Assembly (NCBI GenBank): GCA_018894105.1 | Contig: CM032127.1 | Location: forward strand, 33,810,760 to 33,874,759 | DNA from: Jacaranda mimosifolia | Taxonomy: Eukaryota; Streptophyta; Magnoliopsida; Lamiales; Bignoniaceae | Reading direction: 5' to 3' | DNA length: 64,000 nucleotides | Shown here: in pieces, positions 23,668 to 36,337 of the stretch | Numbering within the stretch: the first letter of the stretch is position 1 | Layout: the number at the start of each line of letters is the position of its first letter | Program-made: the position numbers and the translations under genes | The notes under the pieces: model-generated | What the model was told of the DNA's origin: nothing | What the model saw: only the letters and a program-made list of their open reading frames with translations | The model's database searches: none

Positions 23668-24610
23668 ATATTTTGAATATTGAAAATATTCGAATTAGTT
23701 TAAACTAATTTAAATTAATAAGTCTATCAGTTAGTCTCCATTAAATGAAGAGTATCCAATCTCTATAGTTGATGTTTAGTAACAAGCCCATGGAGCCCAA
23801 TGAATTAGATGAATGAATTATTTTGAGAGGAACCATTGCCACTTATGATTACCGTGCAAATATGGTCCTTTCATCTACAAAGATATTTGTCAGTTCCCGA
23901 ATAGCCTCGATAACTATGGATCTTGATATTCGATTCCCCATTATGACCTCAACTTTGAAAAACCCTTTTTCCAAATTATCATATCATCTTACGTAAGGTT
24001 TTCTTAGAATCAATCATCTTAGAATACATAGGAGATCAACCCATTCTTCACCGACAGGCAAACTAGATCTCTTCTTGGAACTCACTAACTTCTATACTTA
24101 GGCAGCTTGTGCCCAACCTAAGCCCGTGGTCGGAGCAAAATCAAAGCATAAGGACCCAAATACAAGGTTACTGTGGAACCTCAAGTCAAATGACTAATTA
24201 TATGTACTATCATGAGCTAGAGAACTTACCACTGCTGATGTGCCACTACGACTACCTCGTGGATTCTCTGTGCAGGCCTTAAGGGAACTTGTTATCTAAT
24301 AAGCACCCACTAACATGCATCTATGTCTAACATAGATTGCTTATGAAATGGGGTAATATCTAACTCCTTAAACATGTATCGTTAAGGTAAGCCTATCTGA
24401 ATCTTATATGCCCTGTCTCATAAGATTCTATAACTTGGCGTGACCAAGTCCCTTAATCTAGTAAGATTTAAGGGCTTCACCAAATACATGTGAAGAAGTC
24501 ATAAATGCATAAGATGAAAATGGCCATTTATAAAATATCATTCAACAAAGATTGTTACATAGGGTAGTTATCATGCCAATCTAATTAGCTTGCAGGGCAC
24601 TATTGCGACA

Positions 24611-26210
24611 AATTGGGCAAGTTTCCAAGTCCTATTCTTCTATAATGTTTTGATTTCCTCATTCACTGTCTCTTTCCACTCAAGGTGTTGTAGAGCCTTT
24701 TATATGCAACTTGGAATTTTGATTCTATGTAGACTGGTGGTAAATGCTTGAAAGCTAGGGGATAACTTCTCATTAGAAACAAAATGTGAAATAGATGTTG
24801 AGTACAAGTTCTAAACCCCTTTCTATGGGCAATAGGTATGCGGAGATCATTAGTTAAACATAAATCGTTTGTAGAGGAACAAGAATCTGTGTTACCTTGA
24901 ATAACTTTGGCAGGAGTTGGATTTAGGACATTAGTTTGGCAAGGCTTAGGAAGATTTTGCAATTCCGCTGATATAAGGTCCTTCCACTGCCTTGTGTAAA
25001 CCTTAAGTTCCATGTTTCCTCCCTAAGAATTGTGAGTAAGAGTTGGAATTAAAGGTTCAAGAATAGATTCAAGCTCGAACTCAGGAAAATTTATAGAATA
25101 TCCAAAGTATCCATTTTAGAGATGTCCCAAAAATGATACTCTTCTTGGTTTATCTCCCCCTAAATATGAGTTTTGGAATAATAAGTCCATTTTCAAGAAA
25201 AGTGACATCCATAGTGTTGTAAGTTCTTTTCACTATAGGGGCAGTAACATTTGTATCTTTTTTAGTGAGCAGAATAACCTAGAAAGAGACATTTGACTGA
25301 CTTTGGATCAAGTTTACTTCTTTGGCGAGAGGGAACATGGACATAAATGGAACACCCAAAAACTTTGATAAGAATACTTGTGACAATTTGATTTTGAGGA
25401 AAGGTTTTAACAAAAACCTAACATAGCATGTCAAACTTGACGATTCTTGAAGGCATTCTATTGATCAGATAGGTTGTAGTCAAGACTGGCTCCCCCCAAA
25501 AAGGTTTAGGGACATTACTGGAAAACATGATAGATCGAGCTACCTCAAGCAGGTGTATGTTCTTCCTCTCGGCTATCCCATTTTATTGAGGTATATCAAC
25601 ACAAGAACTTTAATGAATAATGCCATTTTCCAAAAGATAATTCCCTAGAATTGAATTAAAGTACTCTTAAGCATTATCAGTTCTTAACACTTGAATTTTA
25701 GCTTGGAATTGGTTCTTAATCATAGAATGAAAGTTTTGAACGTGGATCTTGCCTCTGTTTTTCCCTTATAAGAAATACCCACGTAGTTCGAGTATGGTCA
25801 TCAACAAAAGAAACAAACCATTTTGCCCTTGTAATATTTTGAACCTGAGAAGGTCCTCAAATGTCATTGTGGATAACAAAAAAGGAGGCTGTGAGGGTGT
25901 GTAATTTTGGAAAGGGTAAGAACTATGACAGTGTTTAGATAGTTGACAAACTCACATTGAAAATATTTGGGACTTTTATGTATGAATAATGATGGAAACA
26001 ACTTTGACATGTATATGAAATTAGGATAACCTAGACAAAAAATGCTACTTTCTTTATTCAAATAAAAAAATGTGTTTATACCAAAAGTAGGATTATTGGC
26101 TATAGAGGAGGAAATAGGGTGAGCCTAAATTTTCCTCTATCAGCTTGACCATTTACCCTAATCCAATAGAGTTTCTTTGCTCCTCAACATTACCAATCAT
26201 CTTCCCCAAA
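24611..26210 (-). pseudogene. Element E integrase to RT start (decayed)
   Basis: The minus-strand piece at 24663-25013 contains IPIAHRKGFRTCTQH, the linker between Copia integrase and reverse transcriptase. The preceding 25000-26200 reads as broken integrase fragments with multiple stops. At 24611-24665 the start of the reverse transcriptase is visible before truncation by LTR B2. It is non-functional. Confidence 0.7.
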
Positions 26211-26218
26211 TCTAAATC

Positions 26219-26654
26219 CTAAAGTAAACAATGAGTTGAGAAGAATTTAGCACACTTTGAATCCTTAGTAAGTTTACTAATTGACAGTAAATTGCAAGTG
26301 AAATTTGGAACTACTAAAATTGATTCAAGGATTAGCGTATCTGAGATTATCACTTTTCCAATTCTAGTCACAATAGAAAGAGCCATATGCGATGATGACT
26401 TTGTAATTCTTGTGGCATGGGCTATATTCATGGAATAATGAAGCAACACCTATCATGTGATCTGAGGCTCCAGAGTCGAGAATCCAAATGGATGAGTCCT
26501 CCGTTTTAACCTGTAGAGCACTAAAAAAAGTACCCTTTTGAGCATTGGACCAAGTCATGATGACTTGAGCAGGAGATAGTCCTTGGCTAAACATCTTTGG
26601 TAGCCACTTAACTTGATCTTTGGTGAAAATAAAAGGTTCATTCTATAGCTTTTC
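26219..26654 (-). pseudogene. Element E protease and following linker
   Basis: Minus-strand reading shows WILDSGASDHMIG (about 26440-26490), the intact catalytic DSG motif of Copia proteases. It is preceded by FTKDQVKWLPKMFSQGLS and SNAQKGTFFSAL. In a second frame downstream is LILESILVVPNFTCNLLSISKLT, the standard continuation. A frameshift near 26400 separates the two pieces. The protease would cleave the polyprotein if intact. Confidence 0.85.
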
Positions 26655-28861
26655 TGAAGGATGCAGTAGCCCAAGGATCCAATTATAAAACCATAAAAAG
26701 GCTAAATAAAACTTGTATACTCCACATCCAAAGATCTAATCATGCTATAATGAGGATTTAGATCTGGAAAAATACCTGGAATACAAAAAATCCAAAGGGA
26801 AAATGTGGATGACAACAACGAACTCTTCGCCAGTTCAATCAGTGCACAGCAGCGTCTCGCCAATAAACGACCATCTTTCTCAACTCTAAATTAGTTGAAA
26901 ATTTGCAGAGAACACCTCAAGACACTTGAGAAGTTGCTGCAAAAAATTTACCCCAATCAGATCTCTGGAAGTCCTCCAAATCAGCCACCAAAAATAGAGG
27001 ACAACAATAGATCTTCAAAAACAAAAGCTCCCCAAATGTTGAGCCTCTAATGTTATTATCCACACAACCAAGGAAAGCACTAATCCACCACTAATCTGCT
27101 AGAAAATCAGAGGGAGAAGGAGAATGAGGAGCGATTATATAGAGTATTGGAGAAGAAGAAGATTTTGAGAATGTGAAACTTCAATGCATGAGGAAATCAC
27201 ACTTTTTGGAGGGAAAAAGGGAATTTAGCATTATCTCTATCTCATGGCCGGTCACATCTCTATTTATAGAGAGGATGGTGTTATGCTAGTTGGCATCACA
27301 CCTTCCATGAGTTAGTTGCCAACTTGCCAACTTGCTTGCATGTGACTATCATATGCATGCAAATTTAATTTGTATCTACATTTCATCTTATGAAATATAA
27401 TTCAAATTAATTCTAAATTAATTTCAAATGAACTCCTTCATTTAAATTTTCCTCCGAAACTAATTTCTCATTTTAATTAAATTAACTCTTTAATTTAATT
27501 AATTGACTTAACTCCTTAAGTCAAGTAACTTGACTCTTTAAGTTAAATAGTGTCAAATTAACGCTTTAAGTTAACTTGACTAATAAAATGTCATATGACA
27601 CCAATTAAATTAACTCATTAATTTAATTAGCTTAATTTAACTCTTTAAATTATTTTTATTAATTTAACAATTAAATTAATCAAGCCAGAATGACCAAAAA
27701 CTAGTCAACTAATTTCTCCATAAAAAAGCCTAGGATAATTTTCTAACTTCTTAGAAAATTCCTTCCATCAAGTAGTACTTCCTTTAGGCTTTTGTGTATG
27801 ATCTATTAGGTTCTCCTATTCATTGGACATGGGCTCACAACTAACTGTGATATTTTGAATATTGAAATATTCGTATTAGTTTAAACTACTTTAAACTAAT
27901 AACTCTTTCAATCAATTTCCATTAATTGAAGAGTATCCAATCTCCATAGTCGATGTTTAGCAATAAGCCCATGGAGCCTAACTAATTGGTCAAAATGAAT
28001 ATGCTCTTGATGAACTATTATAGTTCTACGCTTACTATGCAAATACTTACCATGCAAATACGGTCCTTCCGTGTCCTATCTCCCAAAAGATGCCTAAGGC
28101 AAGATATTTATCAACTCCCTAATAAACTCAATAACTATATTTCTAATCTCAATGTTCAATTCCCCATTATGACCTCATCTTTGGAAAACTCCTTTTCTAT
28201 ATTGTCATGCTACCTTGTGCAAGGATTTCATGGAATCGATCATTATAGAATATATGGGAGATGCATCACAATGATGAGAAGACAGATCCCATCTTAGATC
28301 TCACAAACCTCTATGTCTAAGTAGCTCATACCCAATCTCAACTCGAATAACCCGCTACGTGGTCGGAGAAGAGTCAAAATATGAGGACCTAAACACAAAA
28401 TTATCCTGGACCCTTAGGTCTAAGAACTAATGGTATGCACTAGCATAAGCTGGAGAACTTGCCACCACCGACTTGCCACTTCAGCTATCTAGTGGATTTT
28501 CCAGGCAAGTCTTTAGTGAACTTGTTCTCTAACAAGTACCCATGTCTAACATGGATTGCTCATACTCCTTGGATTTATGCATCATTAGTGCAAGTCTATT
28601 CGAATCTTAGATGCCATGTCTCTTAAGATTCTATAACTTGGAATATTTTAACATCACGATCATGTAAGACTTATTTCATGATCACCACATAGTGCATGAC
28701 CAAGTCCTATAGTCTTGTGTGATTTAGGGGCTTCAACCAAATGCCACTGAAGTAATAATAAGCATAAGATAAAGATGATCATTTTATATGAATATCATTC
28801 AATCAAGATTGCATCACAAGTGAAATAGTTTACATGCCAATGTAATTGGCTATGGGGCACT

Positions 28862-31800
28862 TGTAACACCCCCATCTCTTCTCGTAAGTAATTTTTCTTA
28901 AAAAAAAAATTAAATAAACTATCTATAGGAAATCAAATTTAAAATTCTATTTAGATAGATTATCTTATGAAATTATCTCTTTTGATTGAATTAATAGCAT
29001 TCTAGATTAAATAAATTATTCAAAAGTTGACTTAAAATTCCCTAAATACACATACACTATGAATTTAGCCATGCACCCTAAGTTATAAGGTACAAAAATG
29101 TATATACCTTAAGGTACAAACATAGCATCATGTATATCAGATATATACTAAAAATAAGATATAAAATAGAAGTTTTATTTATTTCATAGGGCCAATTCAA
29201 AATGAGACAAGAGATCAAGAACTAAATTGCAATAAAAAGTCCAGGGTCAAATTAGAATATAATGAAAATGCCAAGGACCTCTAAAGCAAATAGGCAAAGT
29301 CATATTGTCTATAAATAGAGGCCAACTTTTAGCCATTCTTTACACCAGCTCTACTATGTTTGCAGACAGTCCCAAAGACTTAGCTTCTACTCTCCAAAAT
29401 TTTTATCCTTTACCTTGCAAAACCATAGCCAAATCTTCCCTAACCCATCAAGGATCGAAATTCTCCAGAAATTCCCCCAAAATTTTGTGTCTCAAACTCC
29501 AAAAATTCTGTAGAAATCAAGATAAAACTTGCCACTCAGTAAAACAGCTACCAAACTTCAATCTTCAAAAAATCGAAAAACCACTCTCCGCTACATGATC
29601 ATCCATGCAAACCACTGCTAGAAATCCCTTAATGTCTAGATTATTTTAATAACATAGATTTCTAGAAATTTACCCAGATTGACTTGAAACTCTGTCAAAA
29701 TTAATACTGCCTCATGCAAGGTAGTTTTGTTTCGGCTATATCTGAAGAATTAGCAGTTCAAATAATGAAGTAAAATTGTGGTTGGAAAGATCTGTAAGTG
29801 TAGATAGTATTAAAAATAGGAATCACTAAAATTAAAGCGGTATTTCGGTTGAAAAAGGGCAAGAACCGCGACCTGCCACTAGGAACCCGATTGGATCAGG
29901 AGCTCACTTTAAATAGGAATTAGAGAAAATCAACCCATTCGCTTGACAAATTGAGGCTATAATTAGAAATGTCATTACGTTTGCATATCTTCTAAGGTAA
30001 ATACCACAATCTAGATACCTTAGATTTGGCAAAAAATTAGTTTTATGAAACTACGCAATTGACTATGTGATTTTGGAAATGGGCAAGTCTTGTTGAATAA
30101 TTGTGGACATGTTAGGATGATGATAACTTGACTTTGTTTTGATAAATATAATTAAATATGAGTGTTTGGATTACGTTGTTTGGATTATGAGATCACGTTG
30201 GATAATTGAGGTTTGAATGTAATTAGATTTGGTGGTACTTATAAAATATGATTTAGATACAATTATTTTATGTAATTCTCGAAACAATGTGATATGAAAA
30301 GTGTTAAAACATATTCAATTCATTAAGGAATTAATAAGTAGGAAAGATTACTCTTAGATATATATATATATATATATAAATGCTCAATGTATCAATAAGG
30401 TTAGTCGCTTGAATTATTAAATAGTAACTAAATATTTAAAATGGTATCTAGTGTTGTAATTAAACTAGTTCTTATTATTATTTTCATTCCATCATAATAT
30501 TGCCAAAAGAACGATCAATAATAATTGAATCTTAAATTTGGGTAATTAAGCATACAAGTTTATCGAAGAATCTCAATCACAAGAATCAGTGAGGTCTTCT
30601 AGTCCTTCTCAACTATATTCTTAACTTATGTTTCCCTGAGCACCTTGATTATTGATATGGTAAAGCCTTCTATTCTTTTTTAATTTTTGTTCTGTTACCT
30701 ATAATCATGTATTTGTCTTGTGTTTCCTTGAGCACCTGGATTATTGATATGTGAGGTCTTCTACTTCTTATGTTCCTTGTTAATTTTTGTCCATTACCTA
30801 TAATTCTTTTTCCTGAAACACCTCGAATATTGATATGCAAGGTCTTCTATTCTTTCGCAATATCTTTTTTGAAATCATATACTTATCTCATGTTTTCAGG
30901 AACACCTCTATCATTGATGTATAAGGTCTTTAATTCCTTTCTAATTTCCATATGTTACTTGTTAATAACTACTTCTTAAAATCATATAACCTTTTCGCAC
31001 TTATTGAAATGCCTTACTTATGGTGATGAAAATTGTTTGATCTGCTTGGTAAGTTTGAGCCGGTTGAAATCATAAAATATTCCTAATTAAAAGATCATGG
31101 CATTAATATTTATTTTTTTTGTTTCTTTTTTTATCAAAACTATGTTACTCAAATAAGTAAAGTACGAACCCCCTATACTAGACACTTTCAAAACATCTCA
31201 TAAAGGATTGTTTAAAAGAAAAAAGAATATTTAATGAAAAAGTTTTCTTGCTCCAAATAAGTTATAACTTGAAAAAGATTCATGTTTTCTAATCATTATA
31301 AATCTTCTCATCCTACTCGTTGAATTGGGAACTAAGTGCCACACTTGTTGACAGGGGTGTGTGGTGGGCGCCACCTCTAGAATCCGAGGTTGAAACCTTT
31401 TGCTATATTTTTTTGTATTCTTGACCATTTGTTTGGTCAGTACTATTAAGTATGTGCCGGGCAGAGCAAAGTGCCACAATAGTTGACAAGGGATGTACAA
31501 TGGGGGCCACCTCTTGAATCTGTCACCTTTAGCACATTTGGATTTTAGTACTAGACATCTTTCAGCTATATTTGGTACCTAAACAATAGAATCCCATTTT
31601 ACTCTTCATGAAATTAAGTGTAAAGATCTAAGTGCCATGTGCGGGTGTACAACAAGGACGACCTCTAGAATCCTATACACTTGAATCCGAACGTTGAAAA
31701 AACATTAAGATTATGAATTCTCCTCGTTGGTATAGGACAGTATAGAGTCACATGAAATGTTTGATATGATTATGATGTCTCTGATCAGATAAGGTTTCTT

Positions 31801-32406
31801 ATAAGCAATTTAATTAAAGCATCTCTTAATTTATACACAAACTTAAGATATCTCAAATATATGTGCATTTGACTTGTAAAGCATTTAATATAAGAGCTTG
31901 TTATAGAAATTAAGTTATCCTGGCATGCTTGTTTCCTAATTAATACGTAATTTTCACTCTATCATATTCCAATGCAGAATAAGCTCTACACATGTAACTC
32001 TCTCCAACTTTCCTCACTGAGTCATTTAGATTCACCCTTATACTTCTCTTATACAGATGAGGCTGGACTAGTCGTACCAGACGAAGGAACTTGGGAATAG
32101 AGAAAAGAGATATTATCTTCTCTTGAATCCAAATGTACCTAGATCAATAAGTTTATGTATATACATAATAAGACATAGCCATGGCGGCTTTAGTATCATA
32201 CCTTACATACTAGTACATGTATACTCATCTATAACTAGAGGAAAAGTTCAGGCTAGTGTACAAAGAATAAAATATAAGTTGTTCATTTTAATATGATTTG
32301 TCATTTTATTTTGTTAATCTGTGCTTGGCACTGGCATTTGAAAGGAAAATCTTCTAGAGAGGGTTAGTGTCGTGGTGTGGTGACTTCAGGGCCTCCAAGG
32401 CGCCAC
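28862..32406 (+). mobile_element. Insertion F, Gypsy-LTR-like, 3.5 kb
   Basis: Starts tgtaacacccccatctcttc and is flanked by a 5-bp duplication GCACT (28857-28861 and 32407-32411), which proves it is one insertion into LTR C. It has no coding region. It holds a TATA-like ctataaatagagg (29310-29322), a tandem minisatellite (about 30618-30960) and a second diverged repeat with aagtgccac...ggg(t/a)gtac...ccacctct phrases near 31336, 31470 and 31630. The TGTAACACCCC start and layout resemble long LTRs of plant Ty3/Gypsy elements, so a solo LTR is the best guess. The right end (ggcgccac) is not a clean CA terminus, which leaves some doubt. Confidence 0.7.
30618..30960 (+). repeat. Roughly 90-bp minisatellite, four diverged copies
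   Basis: Units start near 30625, 30718, 30808 and 30891 with tgtttcc(c/t)tgagcacct-like sequence, then attattgatatg and aggtcttctattc. Part of insertion F. Confidence 0.7.
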
Positions 32407-32420
32407 GCACTATTCTAACA

Positions 32421-32590
32421 TTTTCTTCCTCTGGAGTGACCGCCAATCCTTGGGGTTCCTTTTCTTTATTTAGCTTCCAGTTTGTTGGCTTTCCGTGTAT
32501 CTTCCAACATGTCTCTCTAGTATGACCGAGATGCCAGCAATGGTCACACCATGGTCTACCATTTCTCTATTGGGTATCATTGATTGAATT
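32421..32590 (-). pseudogene. Element E gag zinc knuckle
   Basis: Minus-strand reading gives CDHCWHLGHTRETC, an intact CX2CX4HX4C nucleic-acid-binding knuckle, followed by WKIHGKPTNWK as in Copia gag. A stop lies just upstream (NDTQ*RNGRPW). Insertion D separates this piece from the rest of gag at 34393-35464. The plus-strand Copia relic in intron 6 has a closely similar knuckle (51122-51181). Confidence 0.88.
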
Positions 32591-34392
32591 TGTTGGAATA
32601 GTGCCTGCAAGCAAATTGGATTAGCATGTAAAACTACTCCTTTTGTGATACAATTTTGATTGAATGATATTCTTATTAAATGGTCATCTTCATCTGATGC
32701 CTTTTATACTTTACTCACATTTGGTTGAGATCATGAAACAAGTCTCTAAAGTCATGATTTTAAAGTATTCCAAGTCATAGAATCTTATGAGATAGGGCAT
32801 CTAAGATTCGGATAGACTTCACTAATAATGCATATTCCAAGGGGCTGGATATTGCTCCATTTCATGAGCAATCTATGTGAGATATGGATGCGTGTTAGTG
32901 AGAGCTTGTTAGAGAACAAATTCACTAAAACCTACCTAGAGAATCTACTAGATAGCCATAGTGGCAAGTTCTCAAGCTTTCGATAGTGCATATAATTAGT
33001 TCTTAAACATAAGGATCTATGGTAACCTTGTGTTTAGGTCTTTATGATTTCATTTTTCCTTGACCACGCAGTGGGTCCTATGGGGTTAAGATTGGGCATG
33101 AGCTACTTAAGTATAGAGGTTTGTGAGATTCAAAATGGGATTCATCTCCTCATTGTTGTGAAGAATGAATGCATCTCTTATATATTCTATAATGATCAAT
33201 TCCAAGAAATCCTTGCGCAATGTAGTGTGATAATTTGGAAAAGGTGTTTTCCAAAGATGAGGTCATAAAGGGAAATCGAATATTAGATGTAGAGATATAG
33301 TTATTGAAGCTATTAGGGAGCCGTCAAATATCTTGCCCTAGGCCTCTTTTGGGAGATAGGAGACGGAAGGACCATATTTGTGTGGTAAGCATAAGTTATA
33401 ATAGTTCATCAAGAACTAATTCATTCATCTAATCAGTTGAGCTCCATGGGCTTGTTGCTAGACATCGACCATGGAGATTGGTTACTCTTTAATTAATAGA
33501 GATTAATTGAAAGAGTTATTAGTTTAAAGGACTTTAAACTAATGTGAATATTTCAATATTCAAAATATCACAATGAGTTGTGAGCTCATGTCCAATGAAT
33601 GGATGAATCTAATGGGTTACACACAAAAGCCTAAGGAAGCTCTTATTTGATAGGAGGAATTTTCTAAAGAGTTAGAAAATTCAAGCCTAGGCATTTTTGG
33701 AGAGATGAACGATTGATTATTTTAATTGGTCATTTTAGCTTGATTAATTTAAGTGTTAAATTAATCAAAACAACTTAAGGAGTTAAATTAGGCTAATTAA
33801 ATTAAGGAGTTAATTTAATCGGTGCCATGTGACAATTAACTAGTCAAGTTAGCTTAAGGAGTTAAGTTAACTCTAATTAACTTGAGGGGTTAAGTTAAAC
33901 TAATTAAATTAAAGAGTTAATTTAGTTAAATTGAGGGTTTGAATTTTGGAGGAAAATCAAATGGAAGAGTCCATTGGAATTTACAAGGTGGCACTTTCAT
34001 TTAGAGAAATGAAATGCAAATGAAAATATAACTCAAATGCAAAATACAAATGAAATTCAAATGCACTTGCAAGTTGGCAACTTGGCCAACTAGCGTGGGA
34101 GGTATGACGCAAGTTAGCATCCCTTTATATATAAAGGCCATGTGGCCGGCCACTTGTAAATGTTGTTGGCATCCTCACATTTTCCCTCCAAGTGTGATAT
34201 AATTCATGTGTTGAATAATCACATAAAATCCTCTCCTCCATCTCACCTCCAAAACCGCCACTCTTCACCTTCTTCATCTCTTGTTCTAGCACAAGTAAGG
34301 TTGAATTAGAGCTTGCCTAAGGTGCGTGGACTTGATCATTAGAGGTCCTCCATTTGGAGGACTTAAAATTCCTTGGTAGATCATCCATTGCA
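32591..34392 (+). mobile_element. LTR D, plus orientation, inside element E gag
   Basis: Starts tgttggaatagtgcctgc, the reverse of the A-family LTR end, and carries the same blocks in opposite order, including the acacaaaagcctaaggaag block (33620). It ends near tcatccattgca. The length is 1.8 kb, shorter than A-family LTRs, and flanks gaatt / ctagt do not match, so the right edge is approximate or the site is rearranged. A TATA-like tttatatataaagg is at 34123-34136, with only a degenerate hairpin before it. Confidence 0.75.
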
Positions 34393-35464
34393 CTAGTTTT
34401 GGGGAGCACCATTGGGGGACCAAGGAGTTTCTGATTTCAACGATTTTTTAATCATTTGGTGGTGTTGATATCTGCCATATTTGCCGATTTTTGGAGCATT
34501 AGAAGGGGATTTTTCAGTTCCAATGGCTGGAGTTAGTTGATCTTCCAAGAGATGAGTCTTTAGAGTGATCCTTCTCAAATCCTTTGTTTGTAATTCCAAA
34601 GGTAAATTTTCAGCCTTCAAATCCTTATTTAGAGCATCATAATGATCCTTGGAATGAGATGATTGGTTTTAATTTTGCCTATTTTGATTTTATATTTTGG
34701 ATCCCAATCCATCTCTATCTTTCAAAATTTGTCCCTCTTGATATAAGAGCTGAGTTTTTAGGGATATCAGGAGATGATTGACTTCCCATCATGAGTTTTT
34801 CCTATTTTCCTCTCTTTGAACTTCTAAGAGAGCCTCATGGATTGATGGAAGAGGCTTGGTTCCAAGAATTCTTTCCCTAACTTCATCAAGAGATTTGTCT
34901 AATCCCAACAGAAACTTTAAAATCCTCTCATTTTCTACAATTTTCTTGAATCTGTCAGCATCACCTGGGCACTTCCAATCTGGAATTTCAAAAACTTCTA
35001 GTTGATGCCAATAACAATTGAGAGTATTATAGTATTATGTCACTAGCATCTCACCCTATCTTAGGTCATGAAGAGTGCTTTTGATCTCAAATAATTCTGC
35101 CGTATTTTCATTATCAGAATGTTTCCTTTGCTGCCATCCAAATTTCATGAGCAATATCATAAAATAGGACAATTTATCCTATTTTAATGTCCATGGTGTT
35201 GATTAGCCAAGACATAACCATATTTTTAGAATTCCATGGTCTGAAACTATGGTCATCTTTCCTTAGTAGGACTGTAGCACCTGTGAGTTAATCATCCTTA
35301 CCTCTCCCTAAAATGAACATTATTACTGATTTTGCCCATTAGAGATAATTATAGCCTATTAACTTGTGTCTAGTGATGAGAAGAACTAAGCTCTCTGATC
35401 TACCTGAGCTCGTAGATTCTTGGCCTGATAATGTCCTAGAAAATTTGCTTAATTCAGATGCCAT
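34393..35464 (-). pseudogene. Element E gag N-terminal part
   Basis: The minus-strand start ATG at 35464 opens MASELSKFSRTLSGQE. Later phrases match Copia gag (UBN2/retrotran_gag type): SWLINTMDIKIG and AHEIWMAAKETF (about 35090-35220), then [20 protein letters not shown] and GTKPLPSIHEALLEVQREE (about 34820-34990). Stops and frameshifts break it, and the C-terminal piece 34393-34620 is open until a stop made at the D junction. The gene would encode the particle shell protein. Confidence 0.85.
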
Positions 35465-35563
35465 GAGATCGAACTAGAAATTTGATTTGATGTTCTGTTT
35501 TGGACTTGAAAAAAAGGAAGTAAATAGGGGGTAAATAAAGAAGGCAAACAGAGCCAACTATTG

Positions 35564-35575
35564 GCCCTAATACCA
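35564..35575 (-). other. Primer-binding site of element E
   Basis: The minus strand reads TGGTATTAGGGC, close to the initiator Met tRNA site, directly against the LTR start tgcaaaaact at 35576. Confidence 0.75.
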
Positions 35576-36337
35576 TGCAAAAACTAAAAAATAAAGCTGA
35601 AACTTCGCAGAAAAATTGAGAATAAGGGCGCAAAACTTTAGAAAAAATTTTTTGTTTTGTTTTTTGCACATTACATAATACAAATCTACTATATATAGAG
35701 GAGAAAACCTATAGCTAAGGAAATAAATCAACAGTTAATGCCCTTTGATACTAGGCAGACTTATAGGATAGGCTTTATTCTAAATCAAATCCTATAACTA
35801 AGGAAATAAAAATTAGAATCCTGTACAAAAGGAAAGAAATTATCTACACTATGATCTTCAAATATTCCCCAAGATTCTGGAATTTCACAAGAATATAACA
35901 TCAATTTGAGGGCTTTGACCGTTAGCTTGAATCAAACGCCGTAATTTGATGAGCTCCAGGATGAACAACTTGAATGTTGTGGATTTTCTTGAATTTGATT
36001 TGAAAAAATAACGTCAATTCAAGGGCTTCACATTGTAAGTTTTGAATAATATGCTCTAATTTGATGAGCTCCACGTTGAACGCTTTGAATACCGTAGATC
36101 TCCTTAAATTACGTTGAGAGAATTGTTGAACTCCTTCAAGGTTTCTCTTGTTTGCTATGACTTGAGTTGTTGCTATGTGTTGAATGAGTCTTGATTATTC
36201 TTTTATATAGGTGTAGCAAAAGACTCCAAAATAGCTTGAACTTCTTTAATATTTATCTCTTTGATGTATATATTAAGAGATATATCAAATATTTTTGACT
36301 TTATTGATCCATGTACTAAAATATACCGCTTATCACA
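35576..36337 (-). repeat. 5' LTR of element E
   Basis: Begins tgcaaaaactaaa at the primer-binding site. It includes a TATA-like ctatatatagagg (35688-35700) and a 115-bp repeat (35890-36110) related to the 5137-5437 array. The right end is set at tatcaca (36337) because the minus strand then starts TGTGATA. That edge is an estimate. Confidence 0.65.

Larger units (their letters stand above)
10371..24610 (-). mobile_element. LTR B2, split by element A
   Basis: Two pieces, 10371-11193 and 23668-24610, join into one 1.77-kb LTR when element A is removed. The junction reads through a block homologous to LTR B1 (ctcacaactcttt... ttgaatattgaaaatatt). Its 5' portion is missing: it starts abruptly at the end of B1. 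Its right end (ggcactattgcgaca) abuts Copia E coding sequence at 24611. It has no interior and is best read as a truncated solo LTR. Confidence 0.75.
26655..32420 (-). mobile_element. LTR C, solo, split by insertion F
   Basis: Left piece 26655-28861 (start tgaaggatgcagtagccc) and right piece 32407-32420 (gcactattctaaca) form a 2.2-kb LTR of the A family once F is removed. The target duplication is perfect: TTTTC at 26650-26654 and 32421-32425. It sits inside element E between the gag zinc knuckle and the protease. No interior is left, so it is a solo LTR. A weak version of the promoter hairpin is at 27274-27304 next to tatttatagaga. Confidence 0.88.
24611..36337 (-). mobile_element. Copia element E, old host of nested LTRs
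   Basis: A minus-strand Copia element cut by LTR C (with F) and LTR D and truncated at 24611 by LTR B2. In transcription order: 5' LTR (35576-36337), primer-binding site (35564-35575), gag from 35464, gag zinc knuckle (32421-32590), protease (26364-26594), integrase (about 24900-26200), and the first residues of reverse transcriptase at 24611-24665 (NEEIKTL, RTWKLAQ) where B2 interrupts. Removing C and one copy of its target duplication joins gag ...VTPEEEK to ...NEPFIFTKDQ in frame. The RT-RNase H part and 3' LTR are not identified. It ends 0.7 kb upstream of the host gene. Confidence 0.8.

Noticed and set aside
30358..30380. (TA)n run as an origin or regulatory site
   Set aside because: Ordinary dinucleotide microsatellite; similar runs occur at 46164, 50965 and 57319.
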